Positions 23,256-37,685 of a DNA stretch of 64,000 nucleotides are shown here, in pieces. Origin of the DNA: Xylocopa sonorina (lineage: Eukaryota > Arthropoda > Insecta > Hymenoptera > Apidae); contig NC_135200.1 in NCBI RefSeq assembly GCF_050948175.1, forward strand, positions 1,426,001 to 1,490,000. The letters are read 5' to 3'. The notes beneath the pieces are model-generated. The model had not been told where the DNA came from and ran no database searches. It saw only the letters and a program-made list of their open reading frames with translations. Made by a program: the position numbers and the translations under genes. The first letter of the stretch is position 1, and every line of letters begins with the position of its first letter.

Positions 23256-25036
23256 ATAACATAATATTCAATCGATCGGGAAACGGAGGGTGACGTGGGG
23301 GGGGACCAAATAGAAACAAACCGCGTCGGGACACACGTTTTAATTGCTTCTGTTTTTACTATACGTAAAGGTTCGTTTATTCTTCGAGATCTTTTCCCAC
23401 CAAGGTTCCTCTTAATGGTGTTTAATCAGTTTGATCAGAACGATTATGCTGTGAACGTTGGAATAATAAACACAGCAAGAATTCATATTTATAATATGGT
23501 TTTTTGAGTTTAATAATGGAGTAAGTAGGAGATTTTCAATTATATAGAGCATATAAAAATATTGCACGAATATTTATGTAACGTTACACGGGTAAAAAGT
23601 TTTTTGGATAGGTTCCTTTAATCTTGCTCTTTAATTTCCGCACAAAGACCGAGTGCTTGTTACCAACGATAAAATTCTATAGATTTCCTTCGAATAAAAG
23701 AGACGTTCCTTGTCGATCAAAGAATCATTAAATAACTCCCATGGGAATAATTCTAAATCAAGAATCGAAGCCCCCAAATTTCATTATTCACGCAAACCAG
23801 ATTAACGTCTAATCCGGAATTAATCCCCGTCGCTGTCGGGTCAGAACGGAAAATGGTATTTATAATTAATTTTTTATTTTTATTGCTGGAATTGAACGAT
23901 AGTGAGTGAAGGCCTCACTCTGGGACCTTCCATGGTTTAGATAATAATTTTTTTCCAAGCGGCCCAAGAAGAAGGGATAGAGCGCATCGATAAAAAATCA
24001 GCACAAAAGTCATGGTCATGAGTTGCTATTTGTTAATATTTCTTAAGATATTAAATGCAACTCTAACATTTATAATAACAAAGACGCATTGCTTTTATAT
24101 TATATATACTTCGAACTTGTGTCATTCTATTTACATCGTTCTCTAAAAATGCTGTACGTTTTATAATTTCAAATTTTCCAATTTCATTATACGACACATG
24201 CAACATACATCGTTTATTACAAACTCATAAATAGTCTACATTCCAGTAATGCAATATATATACTTGATTGTATAAAAAACCTACAAGATCAATGAACGAG
24301 TGTCAACTAAACGACAACTTCACTTCGTAGAAAGTAAACAATGGCGACGCTATTTGTGATTTATATTACGCGCGAGGTACGAGAAATTTCAACAACAGGA
24401 GGATGGTAATAAACTTTATTATTCATTGTAGCGCGCACTGCGACATCTCCATCGTATACAAGAGGCATAATTTACGTGCATAATATATACCACAGTGCCG
24501 GCTGGCGAAAACTTTGTTAGGAGGCAGCAACGAACGAACCGGAAAAACTAATTATCCGAAACAACGACGTTCCGCGTTTCCGAAAATTGTGAAAACCTGG
24601 CCAAACCGCTGAGATTAGTACCCGTTTACCTTTTCAGTTTATCAAAGAATCAGCTGGGACTTCTTGGGGCGGCGATAAAGATGCAACGGTACTGACCAAG
24701 ATTAATACGCGCGCGTTGGTGATTGAATTAATTTGGGAACCAAATTCGTCTCTCCACTCGTTCTCCACTTGTACTCTGCTTTCTTCCAAAATTAATTGCA
24801 AATCCAACCGTGTACGTAGGAACAATTCTAGAAGAGATGCAATAGCAGAAAAGTAATTACCAAATCATGGATCAGAAACATAATACATTGGTGCAGTTTC
24901 AGTTCACTAAATTCGATCGAGTACGCGAGTAAGTGGTACAGTGGACATTCTAATTTTTCACGTTCTTTATGACAATCGCTGATTTCATTTCCAACAAGGA
25001 TAATCATTCGCTACGCACAATTATATACAATATAAG
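17979..25036. other. Non-coding stretch
   Basis: AT-rich DNA with GC-richer patches (about 20.1-20.5 kb and 22.6-23.1 kb). Open frames there show no recognisable domains and several rest on non-ATG starts. The only clear structures are the GT/GC microsatellite at 23159-23255 and the ATAAG target duplication at 25032-25036. Confidence 0.5.
23159..23255 (+). repeat. Compound GT/GC microsatellite
   Basis: A (GT)n tract with a regular inner block in which TGTGCG recurs about five times (23177-23212), then pure GT, a single GC interruption and pure GT again. Open frames through it encode only Cys-Val or His-Thr repeats and are not genes. Confidence 0.9.
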
Positions 25037-25491
25037 TGATGCGTCCTTAATTTCTCCTCGCTTACTTGCTCGGATAGAATATCTCGGACGACTTTTTGCT
25101 GGTAGGATTTTGACTAGTTTATTTCACAAAATATACACTTATATACAGGTTCCGGGTTCAGCAGTCAGCCAATCCGCGAGCTGCTTGATTCCGAGATGGT
25201 GGTGGTCGCTACCTTCCGGAAGGGGTAGGGCCACGGAACACAACCGTTAGGGTAACCTATTCGAGGCTATTTGACCTAACGAGACCCGTGATTGGGATTT
25301 TTGGGTTTATGATACGTCAATAGCTATTGAAGAAGTAAACTAAGTTTGCTAGCAACCTTTTAATGCCTTAATCCCGGTTAAGAAGTTAATCAGAAAAAGT
25401 AATAAACAGAAAGTGAGAGTCATCAAAAATAACTAATTATATGCGACCGTAGCATAAACTTGGTTGGACCATATGTTTCGAGGACGGAACA
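25037..25491 (-). repeat. Solo LTR, family shared with 55047-55524
   Basis: The 455-bp block starts TGATGCGTCC and ends GACGGAACA; the ends are short inverted repeats. It is flanked by perfect 5-bp ATAAG copies (25032-25036 and 25492-25496). It aligns over most of its length with 55047-55524. No internal retroelement sequence is attached, so it is a solo LTR left by recombination between the two LTRs of one element. On the - strand a TATAAGTGTA and a nearby AATAAA suggest that is the transcribed strand. The superfamily (gypsy or BEL) cannot be decided from an LTR alone. Confidence 0.85.
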
Positions 25492-28400
25492 ATAAGATTG
25501 CTTTATTCATTTAAGCTGATGCTCGTGACATTCTTAAATACATAGGTCTGAATTGAAACGGTATCGATTTAAGATAGTTGGACCGCCTATACATTCGATA
25601 ATCATGAATTGCTCAGTTTGCGTACATCCTCAACCGTAATGTCCATATTGGAATTGATGTTACTTAAGTTTCAGTTAAATTTAACTAAGTACTGCCTCTA
25701 TCGGAACCGTAAATAAAAGAACTCGCGATTATTATAGCGCAATCCTGTCGGTCAATTGACAAGCTTAACATCTGAATACACGCCGCGCCTTTTATATTTC
25801 ATCACTATTAAGAAGACACTCGACGAATCAACAAGCAAATGAACTTCAGGAGACCATCAAACTAAATCCATAATGACATTAATTCTTCCGCGTTTGAGGC
25901 AGTTCTATGTTTGATCAAACATTATGTTAGATAACACTGATTCGCAACTAATAAGAACTAGTGCCGATATTATTTTTACGCGTATTAATCTCGAAATAAC
26001 GAACAATGAATTTACGATAACATTTCACTAGTTTTGCGTAGTGATATCATGGTTTTCAATTATTTAGTATGTTTCACGTACACGCGATATAATAAAATAT
26101 TTAATCTGAAATGCGACACAAGCCTCGCGATATTTGGCTCCAATGATAAACTCCAGTCCAACGTGTACATTTGCCGTTTGAAATTAAATTGAACAGAAAC
26201 TATACTGCATCGATTAAGTATTTGATTACAGTTTTGCACCTTTCTATTTTCGGGGAAATTTCTAAATAAAAAACGCAGCAAACATCTTATCATCAGAGCT
26301 ATGAATCAACGGTTTTCCTTTTCCGCTATTCACACTGTTTCTGTTCGCGTTTACCAGCTTACCTGGAAGAATGTGGTGTTAAATTGTAATTCTAAACTGA
26401 ATTTAGAGGACGTACTGCACATGGGTTATCGGTATTATTAAAAGAAGAAGCGAAGGAAATTACATTTTAGTCACAGTTTGCTGTAATTAAATTCAACAAA
26501 TTCCAGCGGATTGGAAAGAATTAGAAAAGTGGATGAAAAAGAAAATCTGTGTTGTATTTCGAGAAAAGTAAGAAACACGATTCGATGAAGAAAGTTGTTC
26601 ACAGAAACGGCGGTACGGAGGTTTGCCGGAGCCAGGAGGGATCATAATACTCGGCGACTTTAATTCTTGTTACTACCGTTCGAAACAGAGGAAACCGCTG
26701 TTGCATCCTCGATCTGTTTCGCGTCGATTCTCTTAATTTGAAAGTACATCATTGGATTCGGGTTCGTGGCGAGGGAGCAAGCAAATTACGAGCGTAACGG
26801 TGTCCTACGAAAAGTCACTGCTCGTTTCGGATCGAGTAAAGGGGGAGATAGGGAGGGGTGGAAAAGACAGAAACGGCGTCACCTACTCGGTTCATTCTTT
26901 CACCGCGGCGAGGCGCCAAGATCGCCGTAATTTCAGAGGAAACACTCTCAATCGCGAAATTGTGCTTGTTCGCGTTACCTCTATTCCTCATATACTACCT
27001 GTTTCTTTTCATTTTCATATTTGTCGATTTTTCATATTTTTCAAATTCAATATTAACCGCCTGTAGTATTTTCTATGCTTCGATGCTCGTCCCACAGTAT
27101 TATTGAATTTCAGGGCGATATATTTTTTATTAAAATTAATGCGGAAAAATGAAATTACAGTTTTAATCGCTCCCACGAACGGTGTGTACACAGTCCTGAA
27201 ATATATCAAGGCCATTACTAAATTTAACTAACTTTCTGCCACGCGTCCGACTAGAAATGAATATTTACCTTGCGAATTTACCGCAATCGATGCGATGGCT
27301 ATAAAAAATATTTGCACGTAAGTGCATCAAGCGTTTTACGAATTGTATATCGATCAAATAGATTCGCATGCGTTCAATTTTCCTGTTATTGCGTGTACCC
27401 TTTTCACGCTGCTGAAATGAAACATTGATCCGGTTCAGAAGAGCTGCTTCGTTCATTTTTTGTCATTCGCAATTCAGCATTAAAACTAAAAATTGTATCT
27501 GTTTGGTATTGCTCGGGGCTATTAGTTCGTAAAGCAGATGGTTCGAGTTTCAACTAAAAAACTAAACGATCTAGGTTTCGAAGAATCACCTTGCCTGTGT
27601 AGATTTATTTTGCAGTTCACTGCTCGAACACTATATCCGAAAAGTTATAAATTTCCCCTAAGCTAGGAACCAGTGGTCAGAGAAACGTACAACCGAAGCT
27701 TATTCTTAGCTACCGAGTTTTTTCGATAGATATAAGTCAATCGAAGAGTCTAAAAAAATTATAAGAACTATCATATTTGCAAATAGGAAAGAACTTCTAA
27801 TAAATAACGTCAAGATATGTGGCATAACCATTTTGGGCCCGAACAGAAGATCTGTACATTCACATTTACGGCAAGTGTCAACCGGACGTTGAAAACACAT
27901 CACAATATAGAGGAAGAAAGACATTTATCGTAGATACAAAACAGCCAGACGTTAATAATCTTTTTTATTTTGTGAAAGAAACCGAGAAAGGGTAGAAACT
28001 TGTAAGAAAGAGGTTGGTCGTAGAAGGAGCTCTGAAAAATCGCGTACAATCCAGCCAATAAGCGCGCACAATAGCGTCCTCAAGATGCGAGAAGTTCGAA
28101 TACGAGAGCCATGATTTCGCTGACACAAAGACTGTGGCCACAATTTTCTTTTCCCGTCTTTTCCATTCCCGAGAAAACCCATACCCTTGAAACTGCTTGA
28201 AAAAGCGCTCTTTCAGGCGAATGGCGGGCTAATGAGGTGATTGCCACGTGTGCTACTTTTTGTCATGTTTTCGCTTCCATTCTATTCGCACGTACCTAAG
28301 ACCCAGCCGACATTTTCCTTATATATTTCCCCATCTGACTTGCTTAATCTTTCGTCCTGATACGTTCTTTGACGCGTTCTCCAAAGCCACTTCAGGGAGG

Positions 28401-29626
28401 CGGACGTTCGCAGAAATATACGGAAGGTGTTTGTGTATTCAACAAACCGACTGTTTGCGTTACAACAGACTTGTTTAGATTTAACAAAAGCGATACGACG
28501 TTTTGCTTCCGAGTTATATCGGTAAAGAATTGACTCGTATGATTTATTTATTGGAATTTACTACAGAACTCTTCCTGGAAATTTTCTTAGCCTAATATAT
28601 TTTTAAGAAAACTCACTCTGAATAGTACCAATCGCATTAAAAATCGATTGCATGAGTACCACCACTACACCTGATTACAATAATTCCCAAACGGTTTGAT
28701 TCTTTTTAATTGCAAAATATCATATTCTGATATTGAATAAATCTAATCAAGATTCACCGTGCAAAATGGCGGTGGGTAACCTCGCGGTCCAATATCCGGC
28801 CGCGAGAAAAATGACGAACCGCGATTAAAGTCGATTTGAGCCGAGCAAGTTTTTACCATCAACCAGGGGCTTGTTTGAGGCGATTTCGAAACAATACAAG
28901 GTGAAAATCAAAACAAAGCTAATTTAAACCATAATCGAAATATCGGTTCACTCGTGATAAATGGATTGTATTCATCAGTAGCGCCGGCGAGGGAAAAGTG
29001 TCGCTAAGTCACGGGGAGTCGAAGCGTACTAGAAACATCGAACACACACGGATAATAGTAACGGTAATAAGGATATTGAACGGAAATTTTATATAGAAAT
29101 TATAATCTATAATGTTATATATTCTATTATCTTTTCAATGTAATGAGTTACTTTAATGTTTGGACACTAACAGAAATGCATAAAGCACATTTTATCTTTT
29201 CTATACATATATGGAGTGCCATTTCATCTCCTTATCACTGTAACATCGTTAACGTGAAGAATATTTGTTAAACTCAATAAAAAATAATCTATCATTAGTC
29301 GTAACCTCCTAACTCTCAAAATACCGTATTTCCACGTTGATCATCTTTCTGGTTGTCACTTAAGTAAAGCGCGTGCAACTTTTCCAATCAATAATACGAT
29401 TAATTATCATGCGGAGGATGCAATTTCTCCTTTCACTGCACAGTATGTAGCGTAAGAGGAATTGCACTATTCTATAAAAAGTTTTTTCCAACGATGAGAT
29501 TTCCTACGGCAATCGTATTTATAACTTCTTAAATAAGCAGAATGCGACCCACATTTAATCCCGGCCCGTTTTGAACAAATGCTCAAATTCTTTTTCTTTT
29601 TCCTTTTCTCATCGACTTAAGAGGGT

Positions 29627-29640
29627 GGGGGGGGGGGGGG
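29627..29640 (+). repeat. Poly(G) tract of 14 bases
   Basis: Uninterrupted G run about 370 bp before the GC-rich island at 30.0-30.4 kb. Confidence 0.85.
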
Positions 29641-32600
29641 ATTATTCTCACTACAGATGTATAACTAGAATACCCAATTTTGAACTGACAAAATTTCGCG
29701 AAATCATAAAAATCTAACGAAATGGAAAAAAAGGCTACTTATAATTAAGAAACACACAACGAAGTTAGACTGCAGAACAAAAAGAAGAGAAACAGAAACT
29801 TTAGTTTACTATGGGGAAAAGTATTTGGCTGGTCGATGAAATTCTTTCAGCTTCCCCTTTCTCTTGTGTTTCCCCCTTGTGTAATCCCATTCGTAACGGA
29901 AAATAACAATACTCACCCTTAATAAATACTACAGTTATGCATAATATTCCTTAGAAAAAGAAATTCACCCATGTCTTGAAAACTCTCGGCACGAAACGAC
30001 GTCCCGCGGAGAGAGTGATGAAAAAGGTCGGTGACCTTCGTCTAGCGTCACAGGTTGCTCATCAGTGACTGCATCCGATCCTAGAGATCGCTCGAACTGA
30101 CCAGGAGCGACGACAAGGAACGGCGGTACGGTACGCTTCACGCCTCGTCAGGCTTAAACGTCGTTACATAACGTATTGGAAGGTTGCTTCGCCGGCGGAC
30201 CACTTCACCCTTTATGAATAGTTTCTCTTGCAGCGGCGGGCGCGGCGGACCGCTGCTGGATAGCTATGGTCTGGTTGGTCTATAGGCACCGGTTGCACCG
30301 GGAGAGTACGTCGGCCGGCCGGTCTCCGAGGACCTTTCCGACGTCCATTACCCTCCGTTAATCCGGATGATAGAGACCGACCCTATGGGGAGTCGAAAGA
30401 AGGCGACCCTATTATCTCGTCGAAATCGTCTCGTTCTCATTCAGTTTGCCTGTCGGCCGATTTAACGGGAAATCGCTCGTCCGTGGAACAACCGACAGGT
30501 CAAAAGAAAACCAAATCGGTGCACCAGTTAGATGGGGTAGCGTCGTGCTTCGAGGCGTGAGTGGAAGTTTAACAAACGGGTACCAAATCGTGAAAACATG
30601 CTTCTGTGTCTCACTATCCGAAGGGGAGTGTCCTAAAATAAACGGCTGATCTATGAGATGAAATATTGTAAATTGAAGCACTCTATTACCTTCTTCTTTT
30701 TTGTATTTTCGTTTTATCCACCGGTGAATTATCGAATTGATACGATCGAAGAGTTTTAGGAATGAAAATGGAGCGAAAAATCATATCTTTTGTACTCAAA
30801 CTTCAGAATCCATTCTTTATAACGTACGCGGGTATGCAGGAGTACCTCTGGCAAAATCGATACGTTTTTGTGCGGTAGAAATGATTTAGAAAAAAAAGTA
30901 GCGATTCGACGATGCCGGGGCCGACTGTTTTTACGCGCGACGAACGATCTGAAAATACTTGGAAAATAAATTCTTTGGGGCTTGAAACTGTTGTCGAGAG
31001 ATTCGGTTGGTAAATAGGGAACACTATCGCGAAACTTCAAGCGGACAACTGAGCAGTGCCGATTAATTTCATCGTTATAGAAGTCGAGACTTATCAAAGA
31101 CTTGAATGCATCTAGGTGCAAACTTGTAAATTACTATATTCTATAGATATCAGTTCAACGACAGGCCGAACTTATCGATTCCCGATAATTCTTTTCTACT
31201 ACAAATTCTCGGGAAACCTATTGTGTAAAACTGAAGTTATGGTTTATGCATTCTCACAGTGACCTTTGTGTTGCAGAAACTTTTCTAAAAAGATTTCCAT
31301 TCGCTACTATAAAATATGTAAAAAATAAAGTAATTTATTGTGCGTTCAGCTACCTCTTTATTAGCTCAAATATTTAACATTATATTCTATTTAAAATTAA
31401 CCAAAGTCACCCTTGAATATTCCTCGATAACACAATCGACTCATTCCCGCTGTACATATAAATTTTAACGGAGTAATAACAAAATTAAATCTGCCGCGTC
31501 TAATTTGCACATATCCTATGAACAGCAGTATTAATACTAAGACCTGTGGGTGTTCAAATTAATTTAGTTCTTTATCCTGAGCCGTATGGACGTTCAGTTT
31601 TCATGTCCTATGAGAAAACGGAAAAGAAAACAAAATAAATAAAAATAAAGAATAAAGAGGAGAAGAAAAAAAAAGCCTGTTCCCAGGGGAGAAAGAAAAA
31701 GAACGAGAGGGATACGATAAATAGTTCACTGAAATTAATTTCGAAACTCAGTTAATCTTCTGATACTATACAGAATCGCCGGGGAAAAGACGAAAATAAA
31801 TACCAAAAGAGAAAGAGAAAGAGAAGGAATTCGCAAGCTGGAATAATGATGACGAAGGCAGAGCGATGCACAGTATGGCCGCCAATTGAAAAAGGAAGCG
31901 ATAAAACGAAAGAAGATAATTCTTCCTTTTATGAGCCCAAATATGTATATGTACATAGGTCCGACCGGCAGAAAACAGCCAGGTGATAAAAAGAGATGCT
32001 CCCGTTTTATGCCTACACGGGGGCGTAGGTGAACAGAACACGAAAAAAACAGAAACGAAGGAGAGTAAAGAAAGAAGAGAAAAGGGGAAAGAAGAAGAAA
32101 AGGAAAGGATGATGAGAACGAAATGGTGTGAGGGAAGTAAAGAGGAGAAGAGTGGAAAGACAGCAGACAGGAGTGTCCTAATTGCTAAAGTGTCTTACGG
32201 TTCTCTGGATCCTCTCTCATTCCCGTTCCGTCTGTCTCTGTTGATCCCGCCCGGTACCCGGAAGGCTATTTAAGGGCGAGAGTCTCTTAAAGCAGGCCGC
32301 TTAGTTTTATAACGAAGCAAACAGCAAGCTGGCGGTTACCTAATGTGGTCTGCTTTTAATTCCGTTTTCATCTTATTACTCTAGGGAAAAACATGCGGAT
32401 GGCCTGTATGGAAGGGAAGGGAAAGGGGGAGGGGGAAACGTATGAAACGCCGAACAAGAAAAGATAAAGGAGGCAAACGGAATTAGTTTCTTCAGAAGTC
32501 ACGCGCATTACGCACTGTAAAGGTTAAGAGAAGAGGAGGGTGTGCCCGCAAGTGTGGATGCTGTGCTAAAATGTCTACTGATATGCCGAAGGAATTAAAG

Positions 32601-35600
32601 CTGAAAACGAATCGCCATATTTGTATCGCCATGGATCTCCATTTCCTATACTACTGTAGTTAGCACCCAATTTTCATTACTCCAAGTACACTTACTATTT
32701 TTCAAATTTAGACACAAACATTTAGGAGCTACACTTTGAAATTTCTTTGTTCAAAGAAGCAAACTGTATTTCATATATTAAACACTGTACTGTATTGAAA
32801 ATTTTCGCATTTATAACCAAGGAGCAAAATTTTCTTCACTTTTAATTCTTTCTTCGACTACTGCGCGAAAAGAAAAACACCCACCGTTGAGCTTTTACCG
32901 CGAAAACGTATACTTGCGTTTGTAGGTCGAAAGGAACTGTTTACCGCGATGAACGGTGTTGTACAGCGTTACAAAAGGTTTTATTTGTACAAGATTTTAT
33001 GCTAGGTGGGAACTGCAAATCTGCAAGTTTATCTAAGATTGGATACGCAAAGTGAGATTCTCGCGGAGATAACGGCCCAATCAATCGCACATTTAAAGTG
33101 GTGTACATAATTATTTATCTAAACATATCGAAAAGTGGTGGAAAATACCGATAAAATCGAACTGCGTAAAACACGTTTGCACACTTTTATTATTAATCCA
33201 GACAAAATTGTAAGTAACAGGCAGAAGATACTTTTGCTAATACCTACGCTCATTTTGATAATTCGTTTTCGGAAGAAAGTATGTGTTCGCAAAAAGAAGG
33301 TAACGAGATTGATATAGAAAACGACGAGGAACATTATTAGAGAGTTTTTATGCCACACGATAAGTTTCCAGGGAATTTACAGTTTCTTGGAAAATCGTCT
33401 CCAAGTACCGAGACACCTCTGCGGCACGAAACTATAAACCCTTGAATGTGCATCATTCCGAGAAAAGTCACTCGTATGGACATCGTTCAACGACTCGCTG
33501 TAAACCAAGTGTATTTCCTGCAAACACGAAAGCAATGAAGTACCGTTGTCAACGATTGCGTAACTCGGAATCGTGAGTGATTAGATCGAAATTTTTACCT
33601 CTCCTGTAAAATATTATACGATTTAAATATCGGACGAATTTTATTTAAATTTCCAAGAGACAGTTGACAAAAAACGAATAGATATAATACACCAACAAAT
33701 TTTCATTGCTGCACATAAAAGTAGCCTAATTTTACCCTAATGCGTCTCAGCATATCGTATAATTAAAATTGATGGAAATCATCACGCAATAAAGTCACGA
33801 TAAAACAGGTATTTCGCGAATTCATCGTAGTCATTCGTTCATTTACTAACACTTCCATAAAGCTTTACGTTCTGTGAATTGAATTCCTCAGCAGGGAGAA
33901 CAAATTTTATTACAGCAGCGTTACACGCTTCACAAATTACCTTTTCCGCGCGATTTCAGTTCGGCGCAAACAAAGAACACTTATTCTCTCTCTCTTTATA
34001 CTCTCTCTCTTTCCCCCCTTTCTCTGTCTCTTACGCTCTAAAAAGAAGCAAAAAAAAAAAAAAGAAAAAGGAAAAACGAAATAAAGGAAAGTCAATAGCA
34101 ATCGTTATGAAAACGGTTCACTGCACATCAACCCATGTAAACTAAACTTAAAAAAAAGGAAAAGAAAAGAAGCATCTTTACTCATACGTTTGTACTTCTT
34201 CTTACAACCCCATCTGATAGACTATTGTCTGCCCTACACCAATCCAACTACTCCCCAGTTACGCCAGCTCACTGAAACGGGCGATGGAAAACTTCAGATG
34301 TGCCGCGGCGCCTTTCCCGCGAATGAGTCCTTCAGCTACTCCGCCGCGAAGGACGAAGTCCCTACACCGACGGAGCACCCACAGCGAACCTCGGGAACGC
34401 GAACTCACTACATGCATGCGTGTACGCTTACTCTGACCAACTTTGAATTTATATTGGACTAGCTTGGGCAAATTTATAGATGACCCAAACTGCCCTGTCC
34501 CAGTTCTATTCGATTTGACCAGAGCCCTGTTAGTCACCGAGCAACTCCGGCGCCCAGGCTCCACCACAAGGAGGTGGGTATGGCACTTCCTGGACACCCA
34601 AGTTCTGAACCCCCCCTCCCCATCTGATAGATCCCATCCTCATCTCTTTCTTCTTGGTCGCTTCCTGGTCGCTCGCTGGTCTTTTCCCTCCGTGAGTATC
34701 GAGGATATCAGTGCAGCTATGCACCAAAACGTATCCGCATGGAAGATTAGAAATTCCATTGACAGCAAGACGCAAAATGGATTTCCGGCGACCGGGATTT
34801 TTCACGGCATCGGAGGCTGCCAGGGTTCATTCTTTGACGCTCCCGCGCGAAATACTGTAATTACATTTCGTCAAAACGATCGATATTTTTACCCGCGAGC
34901 ACGGCCGGCTCTCCTCTACGTTTCGCCGATTCGTTGTTTATCGATATTGGACGACCGTTGAAACGACAAACAGAGAAACGATTTACCGCGCGATCCGCCC
35001 TAAAACGAGGAGGAAACCCCGATGCATTTGTTATCCCGCCAGGCTTTAGTAATTCCTCTTTCAACCATGCAGAGCGAGTAGGATAAAAGATATGTTGCTA
35101 CGTATCCAGATCCGTCGTGGAATATTAAGAATAACAATAGAGGTTGAAAAGTTCTGGAAGAGTTCTGGAAGTTCGAGAAGATTTCTCGAACGAAGTTAAA
35201 CGCTGGCAAGTGTTTCAAAGTTCTGCGTCGAGGACAGAGCGTAAGGATACCACCGTCGATCTGAAGATGTACCGAGGGTGCAAGGGAGAAATGATTCGTG
35301 GAGTAGAAGCGGCGGCGATAAAGATGACATAAAGGCAGAATCAATGATGCGGGGGTGGTAAATGCTGGATAAAGGGGAGAAGCAAATGGCGAGAAAGCAG
35401 GTGTAGAACAATGAGCCGAAGACAGGAGTAAACTACGGAGGTGACTAGACTTTATTCTGGTTAACGGGGTAAAGGATCCGGAAATGGGCGAACGTAATTA
35501 CGGAGAGGCTGTAAAGTAAAAAATGACGGAGGAAGAGAGGGTAGAAAATAAGGTGACTCCGATAATACAGAATCGGGACAGCTAGTGGAATTAAGGAGAA

Positions 35601-37559
35601 AGGAATTGAGGAAGATGCACGTGACGGGCGGATTATCGACTTGGCTGGAACACTGCGTGCAGAATATTCAGGTAAATAGATGGATTAAACGAATTTGATT
35701 AGAAATCTACCAGTTCAAATATTTCTAGTTTAAACATTTGTACTGCATATTTACAAGTTTTATAAGTATCAAGATATTTACCAGTCAATTTACAATAATA
35801 TCACATGAATATCATTGAAATATATAAATTTTTAACAGCAATAGCTGATATAATTTCATAGATCCTGCAAAGCCCACAAATGTAAATTATTTATTAAGAA
35901 ATTTAGAATTAGTCTGTATCAAAATTAACTATGATAGATATATGATCTGTTAATTTGCATATGCACTAAGAAATCAGATATCGATTTATACTCCATGATT
36001 AATTTTCGTAACAATTTCGAAGCGAACACCATCGCGGATAATATCGAAGAAAAGACAAGGATAGCTTCTCAACAGGATGGACATCGGGATGGATCGAACA
36101 GAATACCCTTAATGTTTTATGCATCTTTTTTCATTCGGGGCAGCGTCGCAGCTGTTCAAGTTTCCCTCGCGTAGATCAAACTTTTCCTTCCGTTTAAGAA
36201 GAAAAGTCACCGCGCCGTGGTAGATCGCTGCACCGAGCAGCTTCGACGAGAAACACAGAGAAGCTGAAAATTCGCGCGTCCTTTTCCTTCGGCCCGACCC
36301 TGACGAATTTTTATTCACCATTACGTTTTCGCTGTGTTCGCAGCAGCATTATTTTTCGAGTTAGTTCGGCGGAAATTCGACTGTGAAGATCACTTCGCGA
36401 TAATCGGATTCTTATTTATTAAGATTGAGGGTAATGTAATTTTCAATCGCACTGTTTCGCAAAGATGAGATAAAAAGATTGTTTTGGAGTTGGAGAAATA
36501 CATGTCTGTAGATGGAATTTTCACTGTTATATCGATAGTTTTATTGTAGTATTTTTGTTCTTTCATAGTATTCTTGGCAGTTCACAGATGAAGAAAGTGA
36601 AAACAATGATTTTTATTCAATTTAAATTGAAAAACTAGAAAAACTAGAAATTGATATTTCTAAACTGCTTATTGAATTCGAAGTATGTAAAGACAGACGC
36701 AATGTAATCAGATACCGTTGGTTAATACCGTTACTTCCGTGGAAGCTACGTAGGTGAATCAAAAACAGATTATTAATAAATACAATCTCCGTGAATGCAA
36801 TCACGGCAGGTTCGGTTTAATCAGTTCAGTCCGTGCTTCCATTTCCGTGGAATAACCTCGAATGCCGATTTTAATCCACCACTTCGAATCGACAAACACG
36901 TTTACACCTCAAAGTGTAAGTGTTCTATTGAATGCAAGGCTCTGATCCCATAAATAGACAAACAAAGGAATCGTATTTGTTTAACTACGCGGTACGCAAA
37001 CCAGCCACGTACATATTCAAATAACTAAATATGCTACCAAACGCTTCTATCGGTATTAGAAATGCACTATTTAACACATTTTAGCCAAACATCAACTCGG
37101 TTCCATTGGGTTAGTTTATTCGGCCACTTATTATAATTTTACGACAACACGGTGCACGTGTTATTACAAAGTTTCTGGTAATTTTTTACTTAAAAGTAGT
37201 TTCGTGCGCGATATTATAGGGTTCTGTACTCGCTTCAACAACGGACACAGTAAAAAATGAAACCTAATGAAGGAGAGACGTAAGTAAACTTCATTTGCAT
37301 TCCGCGGGCCGTGTATAAAACAGAGTCTCGCATATTGCATTCCTCCCATTTGATGGGGATAGACGCGCCCGCTACAACGTCGTTCCAATGAATACTCGAA
37401 ACTGATAATACGTGCCTTCGCTAAGATAAATATGCAACCAAGCGACACCATCGATACTATTAGCGCGGTGAAAAATGTTTGTTTATAATTCTCTTTACGA
37501 ATTACCCTCTAACTACTTTAAAATTGCTTCAACATCAAAACGGCGAATGTAATTGCATT

Positions 37560-37685
37560 GTTTTTCTTTTCTTTTCTTTGTTTTTCTTTGCTTTTCTTTG
37601 CTTCTCTTTTCTTTTCTTTTCTTTTCTTTTCTTTTCTTTTCTTTTCTTTTCTTTTCTTTTCTTTTCTTTGCTTTGCTTTTCTTTA
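37560..37685 (+). repeat. (TTTTC)n microsatellite
   Basis: A pentanucleotide tract with a nearly perfect centre and edges degraded by TTTG and TGC variants. Both strands have spurious frames of Phe/Leu/Ser or Lys/Glu/Arg repeats. Confidence 0.9.

Noticed and set aside
34443..34961. 172-codon + strand frame
   Set aside because: It lies in a GC-rich patch where stops are rare; other frames are open on both strands, and no motif or splice evidence was seen.
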